Notes under the pieces: generated by a model
Told to the model about the DNA's origin: nothing
Seen by the model: only the letters and a program-made list of their open reading frames with translations
Databases searched by the model: none
Position numbers and translations under genes: made by a program
Source: Cercospora beticola
Lineage: Eukaryota > Ascomycota > Dothideomycetes > Mycosphaerellales > Mycosphaerellaceae
Assembly: GCF_033473495.1 (NCBI RefSeq)
Contig: NC_088941.1
Location: 2,108,001 to 2,172,000 of the forward strand
Direction of reading: 5' to 3'
Length of the DNA: 64,000 bases
Shown here: in pieces, positions 52,499 to 61,909 of the stretch
Layout: each line of letters opens with the position of its first letter
Numbering within the stretch: position 1 is the first letter of the stretch

Positions 52499-54749
52499 GT
52501 TGCGGATGTGCGGTGTGCGAGTCGGTAGCGAGGGAGTCGAGCTGAAGTGCAGCAACAAGAGAAGGCTGTACAAAGAAGACTGTCAGCAGACAATCGCACG
52601 TGAAGGCATGAGACAGGTCCGTACGGTCATGCAGGTACAAAGCTAGAAACCTGATTGCTTGGCCAGGGAAGGGGGAAGCGGCGTGTTGGGTGCAGCGGGC
52701 GACGCCGCGGGATCTTGGTCGGTGGTGGAGGGAGCGGTGTTGTTGCTGCTGTTGAGAGGAGGACTGTTTAGTATTCGACAGAGCAACAGTGTTAGTGTAT
52801 GGTGACGGGGAGGGGCAGCGGGTTACAATCGAGGAGCACAACGGCACGAGCTCACTAGTCAAGTCAAGTCGACGAGGTATTGATGCGGTCATTTGCCGGC
52901 GATCGGAGGGTCAAGGCCGCTGCACCTTCCTCCTCCTGTGCAACGTGTGTCCCCTGCCGCCTTCATTTTCTGAGCCGCGTTCACATGTGACGGCTTGCCT
53001 GTTTGTTATGCTGCTCGCTGATAATTCCCCTCCCCCACTCCACTCTCACGCTATCAGCACTCCAGCTGCGGCTGGCAGGCCACATCGTCACAGCAACACT
53101 CCCTCCTTGGCCACCATCATCCTTGCCCCGCCCACGCCGTGCAGCACCAGTCAAACTCACTGCGCGAAAGAAGTCGCGTGCAGCTGTTCCTCCGCGACGG
53201 CGACGCTACGGCAGCTTCACCACGGACCGACCAACGCCGATGACATGGCACGAGTGACGGGCGCCGCTGAAACGTCCAGCTGGTGTTGATGAGCTGGCAT
53301 TGACTGAACGAGCAGGGCTTCTGCTGCACATTGAGATCACGACAGCATTTCTAGCGCCGAGCAGACTCTCCTTGCCATGTGGCACCTTCTGCTGAGCGTC
53401 CCATCTGCGAACTTCGCTCTGCGCTGCTGCATGCTTTGCCACATCATCCAACTCAATATCGAAACCCTCGCAATAGCAATGCTCCACAGTCTGCCTGCCA
53501 CGATGCCTCTGCAGACGCTTCATGCATCCGACTTTGCGGCGTGATGGCACTTGGGACTAGTCCGCTGCACGTAGACGAATCTCTGCGACTCTGAGGCATA
53601 GTCGACGACCCGTCGAACTCCTCAAGAAGCCGCTCCTTCCCCCCTGCGATAGGTCCACGATTTTTCTTCAGCGCGTTCTTGTTAGACGAACGCTGTGAGA
53701 CTCCCAAGGCTTTCAGCTGAATGATCGGATCGAGATCACGCTCGAGCGCACGGTGCCTGATTGTACTTCCACAACCTTCTAGCTATACTTTCGTGACCTG
53801 AGCTCCAAAGAAATTTGCAACTTCTTACTTGGGACCGGACTGCCGAAGCCGCATGTAGGGACGAGATACTTTGCCACTGCTTCCCGTACATTCATTGCAT
53901 GAAGACGGGAAGCCGACACAGAAACACTAACGCATTGATGACCTGTAAAGCCAGCAGTGGCTGTCTAGCTGAGCTGCAGCGTCAGCACCATTTACTGGGC
54001 ATCAAGCTATTGCCGACGAAGGTTCAAAGAAGATGCCGCATAATTATCTTGGCCTGACCTTCACGAACATGCGTCGTACCCGAGTGTCCATCTACCGGGC
54101 TCTTACCCCGTCGCTCATTCAACTAATTCGCTGATAGGCAATGACGAGCCCTTCAATACGGTAAGGTTTGACAAGGTTTAGCGTCGACAAGGGCTACGAC
54201 AAATGTTCGTTGACTCGTTTGATAGATAGCACGTGCGCAGCCCTGTCTAGGTTACACTCGCTCGTTCTGAGCTGTTGATTCATATAGCCAATGAAAAACA
54301 GAGCACACTTGGGCGTGTCTAAATATGCCCTTTACACGCCACTATTGAAGTCTTACATACACCCGAGCCTCTTTGAGGGGAAGGGTACTGAACTGAGAGG
54401 AAAAAGAAACTATGCAAGTGTGCTGCCAAAATCTTCCTTGCGCTGGAAGCAAGGTGCAGCTCTGTTTGCGTTCCCAGGAGTTCCTGCCGACTCGCGATCT
54501 CTTCCGTACGATGTCCATCTGGAGACACGGATGTGCAGCGGCGAGGATGTATCCCTTGTAACGCCTCAGAGAACTTGGACATTGTCGCTGCTGCTCGACC
54601 GTGGTTCCTGAGGAGGACATGCAAGCCTGGCCGCCTCTGTTGATGTTTCCACTGGAGGTTGCCGTAATGTTTTGGACCTGGATCGACACAGAGAAACGTC
54701 GATCTCAAATTCAGAACACCAGCGTTGGGTCATATTGCCTCGCGGACAC
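52499..54749. other. Intergenic, glc8 upstream region
   Basis: About 2.2 kb. The leader of glc8 is pyrimidine/purine-biased and may contain untranslated-region introns. Open frames (52789-53289 plus, 54291-54611 plus and others) show no domains. No gene is called. Confidence 0.45.
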
Positions 54750-55277
54750 TTATCGCGATCGATCGAGTTTCACCAACTTCTTGATCAGACACTTGATCAA
54801 CCAAAAGCGGAACTGATTAACGGCTGCCACTGCTTGCGCAAAGCACCGCGACCAGAGCGGTGCGACTCGATGCCCGGTTGCAGTGTGCTGAGAAGGTTCT
54901 GGCGCGGTTTTATCACCCACGACTACTTCCTCCGCTCCTTCCAGCTTACCAACCACCCAAGTCTTGAATATTCCGTCACCCTGCCACTCGACCGACTCCG
55001 CACGTTGAGCCAGAGCAACAAAACGTCCGAGCCCATCCACCTCGTCCAACTTACCAAGAATCACGGAAGTGTCATCCGTGCCAGAAACAGCCCTTTGACA
55101 AAGCCTTTCAAAGTCCTTCCTCTTTGGCAAGCTAAAGACCAGCTTGCGAGGGACGATAGAGTCCAACATCTTGCCAAGACCCGGCAGCTTCTTGTCCCAG
55201 AATCTTTCCCAAGCATCAAGGTGGTGTGTGTTGCCATGTTGTCGTGCATCATTGCGGAAGGAAAAGGCAATTCGAAG
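54750..55277 (-). pseudogene. C-terminal fragment of the tandem paralogue family
   Basis: The minus-strand frame keeps the family C-terminal pattern: LRIAFSF (compare DLRIVVSD, DLRVVLEK), a PRKLVFSLP block (compare PKKLVLIAP), LDEVDGLGRFVALAQRA and GDGIFKTWV. A TGA at 55280-55278 cuts the frame immediately before LRIAF, and no N-terminal module or LPxE[IL]REKI block is found upstream within 500 bp. A direct repeat (55299-55328) lies just beyond the break. The ATG at 55169 could start a 139-residue protein, but it would lack both main modules. I read this as the decayed outermost member of the array. Confidence 0.65.
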
Positions 55278-55813
55278 TCACATGCGGTTATTCAAGGAAG
55301 TTACGCAGAAGGTAGTTACGCAGAAGGTACCTACCGCAGTACGCGACTGCACATGGAAGTAGCTGATTCCGTAAGCACGGAGAAGGAGACAGCCTCGGTG
55401 CTGTATGCGCTGGAAGGAGTGCAACAACCTCTTTGTTTCTATGTCAATGAATGAAGGAACTAAAGGCGCCGATTACACGGAACAGATACGTGCAAGCTTG
55501 TCGTCGAAATCTCGATTGGATAAAGTGTTACTAATCGCTACTTTGTGCTAGGAGCTAGGACCTAGCCAAAGTTTGCTCTTTCGGAACAAACAAACCACCA
55601 TCAACTTCTAGAGCACACTACTGTCGAGTCGCGGCGTCTTCGTTTTGCCCCTCGTGATGGCAGAATCAAAGACTGTGTTTTATGCAGAGTCTTCAATCCC
55701 AATACCGGCTTCTCATTTACTGATTGTGCCTGCAACGCACAGCAGCAGACCAATTCTTCCCCTACCCAACGCGAAGCCGAACCGCCTTCCACACCCTATG
55801 GAGCACAGCAGCA
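55278..55813. other. Intergenic between paralogue fragment and copy A
   Basis: Apart from the 15-bp repeat nothing is seen. Remains of the missing N-terminal half of the fragment were not recognised. Confidence 0.5.
55299..55328. repeat. Tandem 15-bp repeat
   Basis: Two exact copies of agttacgcagaaggt, next to the broken 5' end of the paralogue fragment. Possibly related to the event that truncated it. Confidence 0.8.
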
Positions 55814-57274
55814 CTATGATCGTCTGCAGACCCGCTCAATGATTCCTGTTGTCGTCTTCGGTAATTTTGGCATTTCGTCGTTGCTGTCGATCTTCTCTCG
55901 CAGCCAACCTCCAAGGAAGCCTGCCCCCTGAATTGAGAGATGCTTGGCACGTTTTGCTACAGCAACAATGTCCCACAATTCTGCGAGTGAATTGAGCTTC
56001 TCCAACTGAGTTTCAGAAGGAGTTGTAGAATCCCATTCGTCTGATCCGGAGCAGAAGTACCCGAAGGAGGTGTAGAGCGGCACTAGCAAGATGAGATTCT
56101 TCGGCGACAGCTGTCGGTATCCTGGCAGCGAACGACGACTGCTGCAGTGGTCACTCATGACGATCCGAATGTCCTGAATTTGCTCGATGGTCTCGAAAGT
56201 CATATTCTTGATCGCTTTGCGGAGATGATCGAGTGAGCCGAATCGGAAGTTGTTTTGGCGGTAGAATACAGGCAATGCCTCGTCACGCATCTGATGCGAA
56301 ACTCCTAGAAGGGCGAGAGTCTTCTTGAGAGGCTCCACCGCAATCTGATGGTGTTGGACAGTGAGCATTGTTCCGTATGCGGGTTCTACCTTGTCCTCGC
56401 GCGACAGTAGACCAAGCTTGAGCGATTCCGTTCTCGATCCACTCGTATCTCGATTGCCGACCGTGAGTGCAGGCTTGGGGAAGACCAGAAGCATTTTCAA
56501 TATCTTCTCACGAATCTCCGTCGGCAGTCCCATGAAGTTGAAAGTTCCTTGCCTCGGAGGGCTCAGTCGATCGCGCAAGTAGACACGCGCAGCACTGGAC
56601 GTTATGGTATACAAGTCCATGCCCGCCTCTTCCCCAGTGCCCACAACGGAAGTCAGAGGAAGCTCAAAGTCCTTCATAGCGTTTTGGAAGCCATCAACGA
56701 CATCCTCGAGACGAACACCAATTGGTCCAGTTGGGCTGTTGAGTTGAGCGTCGAGTATGATTGAATATTCCACCATGGCTGCAACGCCGTACAACTGGAA
56801 AGCCGCAAGGATCTCAGCATGTATTTCCTTTCGTCGAAGGGCCGGCAGATCGTTGAGCACCAGGGTGATTACGATCAGTTCGCCAGCCGTGAAAGGTGGT
56901 GGATTATCAGCATCATCCCGCCATGGTTCAATGAGCTCCAGGACTTCTTCCTTCAAGGGGCGAAGCTTAGCAGTAGGTTGAAACTTCAGCTTGATGGGAA
57001 CAGGGCTGATGCGAGATGCGGGCATTGCGCCGCCGCCCGACTCGGCGCCGTTCGATGGGCTGCCGCTCATGACGGACATCGGTTTGCGCGAAGGGTTGTT
57101 GGACGAGCGATTTCTGACGATTATGTTGGTGGGACCGGTGCACGGATGAGCAGCCGAGTTGGGTTGGTCAAGGTTGTGCACGTTTCTGGGATGACCAGTG
57201 ATGTTGTACTTTGGCATCAACTTCCTGGTTGAAGTAGAGTTGGTGCTGTTGATGTAGCTCGAGTGAAGAGACAT
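55814..57274 (-). CDS. Array copy A: fork-head-like module plus F-box/2EXR-like module
   Basis: 486 aa, single exon, ATG at 57274. Residues 1-100 are disordered and Ser/Asn-rich. Residues 104-170 are module 1 (LRPLKEEVLELIEPWRDD, PPFTAGELIVITLVL, IHAEILAAFQLYG), whose start resembles helix 1 of fork-head winged-helix domains (PPYSYIALITMAI type). Residues 243-270 are module 2 (GTFNFMGLPTEIREKILKML), which resembles F-box or 2EXR openings common in fungal families. The C-terminal part holds SHQMRDEALPVFYRQNNFRF, QIQDIRIVMSD, LSPKNLILLVP, LNSLAELWDIVAVAKRA and GAGFLGGWL. The pattern repeats in the neighbouring copies. Function is unknown; DNA binding and ubiquitin-ligase coupling are both only possible from the resemblances. 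Confidence 0.78.
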   Translation of the reverse strand: MSLHSSYINSTNSTSTRKLMPKYNITGHPRNVHNLDQPNSAAHPCTGPTNIIVRNRSSNNPSRKPMSVMSGSPSNGAESGGGAMPASRISPVPIKLKFQPTAKLRPLKEEVLELIEPWRDDADNPPPFTAGELIVITLVLNDLPALRRKEIHAEILAAFQLYGVAAMVEYSIILDAQLNSPTGPIGVRLEDVVDGFQNAMKDFELPLTSVVGTGEEAGMDLYTITSSAARVYLRDRLSPPRQGTFNFMGLPTEIREKILKMLLVFPKPALTVGNRDTSGSRTESLKLGLLSREDKVEPAYGTMLTVQHHQIAVEPLKKTLALLGVSHQMRDEALPVFYRQNNFRFGSLDHLRKAIKNMTFETIEQIQDIRIVMSDHCSSRRSLPGYRQLSPKNLILLVPLYTSFGYFCSGSDEWDSTTPSETQLEKLNSLAELWDIVAVAKRAKHLSIQGAGFLGGWLREKIDSNDEMPKLPKTTTGIIERVCRRS

Positions 57275-57664
57275 TCGCCAAGCAGGTGAATGAGCATCGT
57301 GCCAAGGAGTGAATCAGCACCTGACACATCAGTCAATGAAAGAGTCGCAAACCTTGCAATATAGAGCTTCCCGCTTCATACCCCCATGAGTGCTGTTGTA
57401 CCTTGCCAATTTGAATTCCCATTACTGTGCACTGCATTCATTTGTATATTTTGAAGTAAAAAGTTGAGTTTGTGATCATGTACTCAAAGTCGGCAGTCAA
57501 ATCGTCTACAGCAGGCTACAGTACAGCATTCGCAATCAATGCATGGATTCATTAATACGAGTTCTCGTGCCTACGACGACTCTGTCCATAGTACAACGAC
57601 GATGCCGCTTCATCGATGAAACCAGATCGCTAGCCCATCCACTGTATTATCACAGTTCTCACCC
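57275..57664. other. Intergenic between array copies A and B
   Basis: 390 bp, no gene seen. Confidence 0.55.
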
Positions 57665-59122
57665 TTACGCTTTCTCAAGTTCGTCCAGCTTCCCATCCAG
57701 CCATTCCTCGACTTGACTGTTGGCTCTAACCTGAATGGTCCTCGCACGCTTCATGAGCCCAATAATTTCCTGTATTGCCGTTGACCCCCCTGACTTCACG
57801 TTGAGGTCTGTGAATCCGAGCATGAGCTCAATGAAGAAATTGGGTGATCCTGAGAGAATGAGCTTGTTGGGCGATAAAGCTCGTAACAACTCGAGCGCTC
57901 CATCTGAGTCGAGCGCCCCATGTCGAATGATGTCGCAGGTGCGCGCAAAGATGTGCAAAGTCCGAATTTCCTTGATGATCTCAGTGGACATGCGCTCAAG
58001 TGCCGAGATCAGCCCGTCGAGAGATTCGAATTCCATCACGTTATTGTTGTAGAATACTGGCAATGCCTCATGATGAGTCGCTTTGCACACGCTCAAGATC
58101 GCAAATGTCGCAGAGTGTTTCTCAACTGAGAGGCCGTAGTACCCAGAAGAAGAGACCGTGGCTTCTAGATCATCCGTGTAACTCAAACCCGACTTTGGAT
58201 ACACCATCAGCATCTTGTAGATCTTCTCACGGAGCTCTGGAGGGAGGCCCATGAAGTCGAAAGTACCCTTCCTCGTAGGTTCGAGCCAATGCCGCAAGTA
58301 AGCTCGCGCAGCGTTCTGTACGACTCCTAATGACTTCTGTTGCCCAGCCCCTGAGCGACGGACAGGAAGATCAAAATGCTTTGTTGCTTTATAGAGAGAC
58401 GCCTTGAGACGCTCACGATCGGTGCCACTAGGTAGGATGAGAGCCGAACGACCACTTGCGGCAGCGGGCACGCCTCGTCGAGCAGCCGATCCAGTCATGT
58501 ACTCTAACAGAGCTTGGTCGTTGTAGTAGCCGAAGGTCCTATAGATCTTGTGTTGGATCCGCTGAAGTGTTACAGAGTGCTCATTGAGCAGAACAAGCGC
58601 GATGACCACCAATTCTCCCATGCTAAATGGTGGCTGCTCAGAGCTTTCTCGCCATGGCTCGATCAACTCCAACAGCTCCTCTCTCAAAATGCGGGGCTGA
58701 GGTGTGATTTTGTACAGTGAAGCCGCTGGGAAAGGTCTTCCAGACTCGATCGCCGCCGCCCCAGCAAGCAGGTTGTGCCTGCCGTCTTCCATCGTTTTGG
58801 TAGAAGGAGGGCTTTGCTGTAGCAGTGGTGGAGTCTTGGAAGCGACGCCGCTGCGAAAGATGGTAAACGAGCCAGTGGGCTGATGAAGACTCGGAGTGGT
58901 ATCGCGAAGGTGCTCGCGGCTTAGATGGCACGCGACAGTGCAATTTGCGATGCGGTTTAGCTCGACAGGAAAGTGTTCAAACCTCGAAGTTGTGTCACGT
59001 TGGAATCGAGATGTTTGTGAAGGACAAGCTCGGTGGAAAAGGTGAAATGCGGCGGTTCTAAAGCACGTTTCCGGCAGCTTAAGCGAACGAGTGGCTTTTG
59101 CGCGAGTGAATATGCGTTGCAT
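57665..59122 (-). CDS. Array copy B of the paralogue family
   Basis: Frame 57665-59122 gives 485 aa from the first ATG; an ATG at 58792 would give 375 aa and fits the N-terminal length of the other copies better. Module 1: PQPRILREELLELIEPWRES, PPFSMGELVVIALVL, IQHKIYRTFGYYNDQALLEY. Module 2: GTFDFMGLPPELREKIYKML. C-terminal part: ATHHEALPVFYNNNVMEFES, EIRTLHIFAR, LSPNKLILSGSP and QVEEWL. The C-terminal block is the most divergent of the set, lacking the GDG motif. If translated from 59122 the first 70 residues are Arg/Ser/Thr-rich with few acidic residues, like a mitochondrial presequence; they may simply be leader sequence. Confidence 0.74.
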   Translation of the reverse strand: MQRIFTRAKATRSLKLPETCFRTAAFHLFHRACPSQTSRFQRDTTSRFEHFPVELNRIANCTVACHLSREHLRDTTPSLHQPTGSFTIFRSGVASKTPPLLQQSPPSTKTMEDGRHNLLAGAAAIESGRPFPAASLYKITPQPRILREELLELIEPWRESSEQPPFSMGELVVIALVLLNEHSVTLQRIQHKIYRTFGYYNDQALLEYMTGSAARRGVPAAASGRSALILPSGTDRERLKASLYKATKHFDLPVRRSGAGQQKSLGVVQNAARAYLRHWLEPTRKGTFDFMGLPPELREKIYKMLMVYPKSGLSYTDDLEATVSSSGYYGLSVEKHSATFAILSVCKATHHEALPVFYNNNVMEFESLDGLISALERMSTEIIKEIRTLHIFARTCDIIRHGALDSDGALELLRALSPNKLILSGSPNFFIELMLGFTDLNVKSGGSTAIQEIIGLMKRARTIQVRANSQVEEWLDGKLDELEKA

Positions 59123-59603
59123 CAGGGAGTGAATAACCACCTGATCACCAGGGCGATTATCAAGCCCTTGAGGTCGCAGCACAAGACCAACCTCTTCTTA
59201 TGTTTACGAGTACAATCAGTGCTCAATTTCTTAGACCCTGCTCACGACGGGCTACATTGCGACGACTACTTTGAAGTGGGGAATCGATATTGGAGCCACA
59301 TTTCGAAGCTCGTCCAGAGGTATAGCGGAACTTCTCGTAGCGAGCTCAATCGCTGCATTAGCAATCAACGCAAGAAACAGATGGAACCAAGCACTGTGCA
59401 CTGGACCACTATCGCCTACGCAGCAGGCAGTGAAACAAGAAGCATCGCTTTTGCCATGTCAAAATCCAGCCTCAACCTCCGACGTATATGCCTTCTCCGG
59501 ACATCCTTCCGTGCAGTCATCTCTTCAGCTGACCGCCACCCGAGGCGGCTTACCTTTGCACGTTCGTAGGTCAGTTCTTGAACGAACCCTGGACTGCTTT
59601 CCA
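59123..59603. other. Intergenic between array copies B and C
   Basis: About 480 bp. Plus-strand frames here have no motifs. No gene is called. Confidence 0.5.
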
Positions 59604-60923
59604 TCATGCATTCTCGGTAACGGCGGCCTTTGCTAGCTGCCGGTGGGCGCTATCCACCGTGCCCACAGTAGCTGCACTACCTCCAGCCTCATCAATCTGC
59701 AGCATCTCTGACTTCACGGTCTTCTCTTCAAGCCAGGCTCTCAAGAAGCCGTCGCCAACGATCCGTAGGTGGTCGACGCTCTTTGCAAGAGTCACGAGCC
59801 CACCAAGGCCATTTCTACCATCGAGCTTGTGCATTTCCGCTGGAGCCGGAGAGGTCTTCCAGTCGCTTGCATATCCTTCGCCGCCGCAGTACTTCCAGAA
59901 GTCGTAGTAATGCACTATAAGCATAAGCTTCTTTGGGGAGAGCTTGAGAGTAGACTTGCTGAGTTCTCGCAATTCAGTTTCCGGCTGATCAAGACCGCAA
60001 TCGCTCACAACAATGCGAAGATCCTGGATGTGTTGGGCAGTCTCTTCTGTCATCACCCGAAGTGCCCTGATAAGCAACGGGAGCGAATCAAAGTGGAACG
60101 AGTTTTGGCCATAGAAGATCGGCAATGCCTCGGAGCGTATCTGTCTCGAGACACGCAGGATAGTGAGGATATTGGTAGGACTTCCTACGGTAATACCGTT
60201 GACTGCGACACGATCGTGCTTTGTTCCGTAATTTGGATATTCCATATCTTCGAAAGAAGGGACACCCAGTCGATGCTCTTCAAGGTCCATGTTCTCTTGC
60301 TCGAACCTGGCCAGTGCCAATCCTGACTTGGGATAGACCAAAAGCATCTTATAGATCTTTTCCCGCAACTCTGCTGGTAGCTGCATGAAACAGAAGACAC
60401 CTTTCCTAGCAGGCTCGAGTCTGTTGCGGAAGTAGAGGCGTGCAGCACCAGTGGTGACGCTAACTTTTGCATGAGGAGTGTCGATGGCAAATTGAAAGTA
60501 CGTTCTGAATTTATGAACGCACGCCGGATGTTAGAAGTCTGTCACAGCAGCATAGAAGTCTGGTAGGGCCTCTGTCTCATAGTCTTCGCCGTCGTATTCG
60601 TAAGCCGTATCTAACAAGCGCCTACGAGCCTGTGTTCGCACAGCCTGATGGTTGTAGTAGTCGAATGTCGAGAGAATGTGGATTTCAATATCCTCGAGTC
60701 GCATCGCGATCCCGCTTATCACCAGCATCATCACAATCAATTCTCCAGTAGTGAAAGGCGGCTTCTCGTTGCTGTACCGCCAGGGCTGGATCAGTTCCAG
60801 TATCTCGTCTTTCAGCGATCGCGGTTGGGGAGTAGGCCGACTGAACAGAGCCGTCGGAAGGGGCTGGGGGGTGCCGAGGCGCAATAGCGCTGCCTTCCAG
60901 TTGCGCAGCAACAGAGGCATCAT
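59604..60923 (-). pseudogene. Array copy C, interrupted by one in-frame stop
   Basis: One reading frame runs from the ATG at 60923 to the stop at 59604 except for a TAA at 60533-60531. Upstream of it: PQPRSLKDEILELIQPWRYS, PPFTTGELIVMMLVI, IHILSTFDYYNHQAV and FYAAVTDF. Downstream, in the same frame: GAARLYFRNRLEPARKGVF, FMQLPAELREKIYKMLLVYP, SRQIRSEALPIFYGQNSFHF, QDLRIVVSD, LSPKKLMLIV, LDGRNGLGGLVTLAKSV and GDGFLRAWL. Other copies have Glu or Asp at the stop position (DFELP, DFDIP, HFDLP), so the stop looks like a single G-to-T change in a Glu codon. No GT-AG intron that removes the stop and keeps the frame was found. Otherwise well preserved, so the lesion seems recent. The frame is open upstream to 61019 only through GTG. 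Confidence 0.7.
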
Positions 60924-61909
60924 TTTGTCGTTCGATGGTCTTGAGGAGCGCACGGGAATGGAACGCAGCACTGCTCGGGCGCTTGAAAGTCGGAGGTCGC
61001 GTTTGCAGATGGGTGCCACCTGATCGGTGATGGCATCAAGTAGTGTTGCGGCGTTGGCCAGAATTTGCGAGAGTCACCAAAGGTGACCCAGATTCATTAG
61101 TGAACTCGCAGCAGCAAACATAGCAGAAAGCGGCCCATGCGTTAGCAGGGATCAAGAGAGTGAGTGCAAAACGTCCCTCACTCGAACTTCATCCGTGAAC
61201 TTCAATAGCCACGAAAGTCCTCAAAGTCCATGAACAAAATAAAACAACATACCAGGTATGCCATACATTCTAGTGGTTGAGCAGTATTCTCCAAAGTAAA
61301 GCTGAGCAAGAGTTTGAACAGTCCAACTGCCTCTAATAGTCAAGTCTCCCCGATGCAGGTAACTCGGCTCATGACATCAATGTGATCCAAGGGTAGTTGT
61401 AGACGGAAACAGCATACGAGAAAGTAGCAAGTACCATTGACGTGATTACGGAAAGCTCATATGTGTCGAGGACGTTCTGGTATTTCTTGCTCGTGTCCCA
61501 CAGACAAGAGCGGCTGCTTTATGGAAGCTTACGATGCAATTCTGTTCAGTTCAGGGACCTTCCAGCCCTTGCCTCATCACTCTTCTGTGCGATGCTGGAG
61601 CAGTACTCCCGACACTATCTCTACTCAGCCGCTCCTGCTCGAAACGCTTCCCTTTTACCTTCCACTGCAGCATTTTTCTTACCACGTCTTGATTGAACAC
61701 TCCCTATGCCATTTTCGGTTTATGAGTTCGAGGTTGGGCTGTTCGCGAACCTGTTCCCTCATCCAGCAGAGCCCCAAGGCACAGTACTTTCTGTTGACTG
61801 CTTCGGGCATAGACTGCCGCTGCACTCTGTCCTGCATCCTACTTCGGCCGTGAGGTCGTGTGATCGCAGAGCACGTGCAGAGATTCGCTGTACTGGCGAG
61901 GCCACTGCC
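60924..61909. other. Intergenic between array copies C and D
   Basis: About 1 kb. Plus-strand frames (61442-61853, 61706-62140) have no domains; the latter is antisense to copy D. No gene is called. Confidence 0.5.

Noticed and set aside
54672..55454. Plus-strand frame of 260 codons
   Set aside because: It is antisense to the paralogue fragment at 54750-55277, whose minus-strand reading carries family motifs. The plus reading has no domain.
60531..60660. Intron that would remove the TAA in array copy C
   Set aside because: A CTAAC-like branch and an AG acceptor exist nearby (ending about 60495), but no upstream GT donor in the matching phase keeps the conserved FYAAVTDF block.
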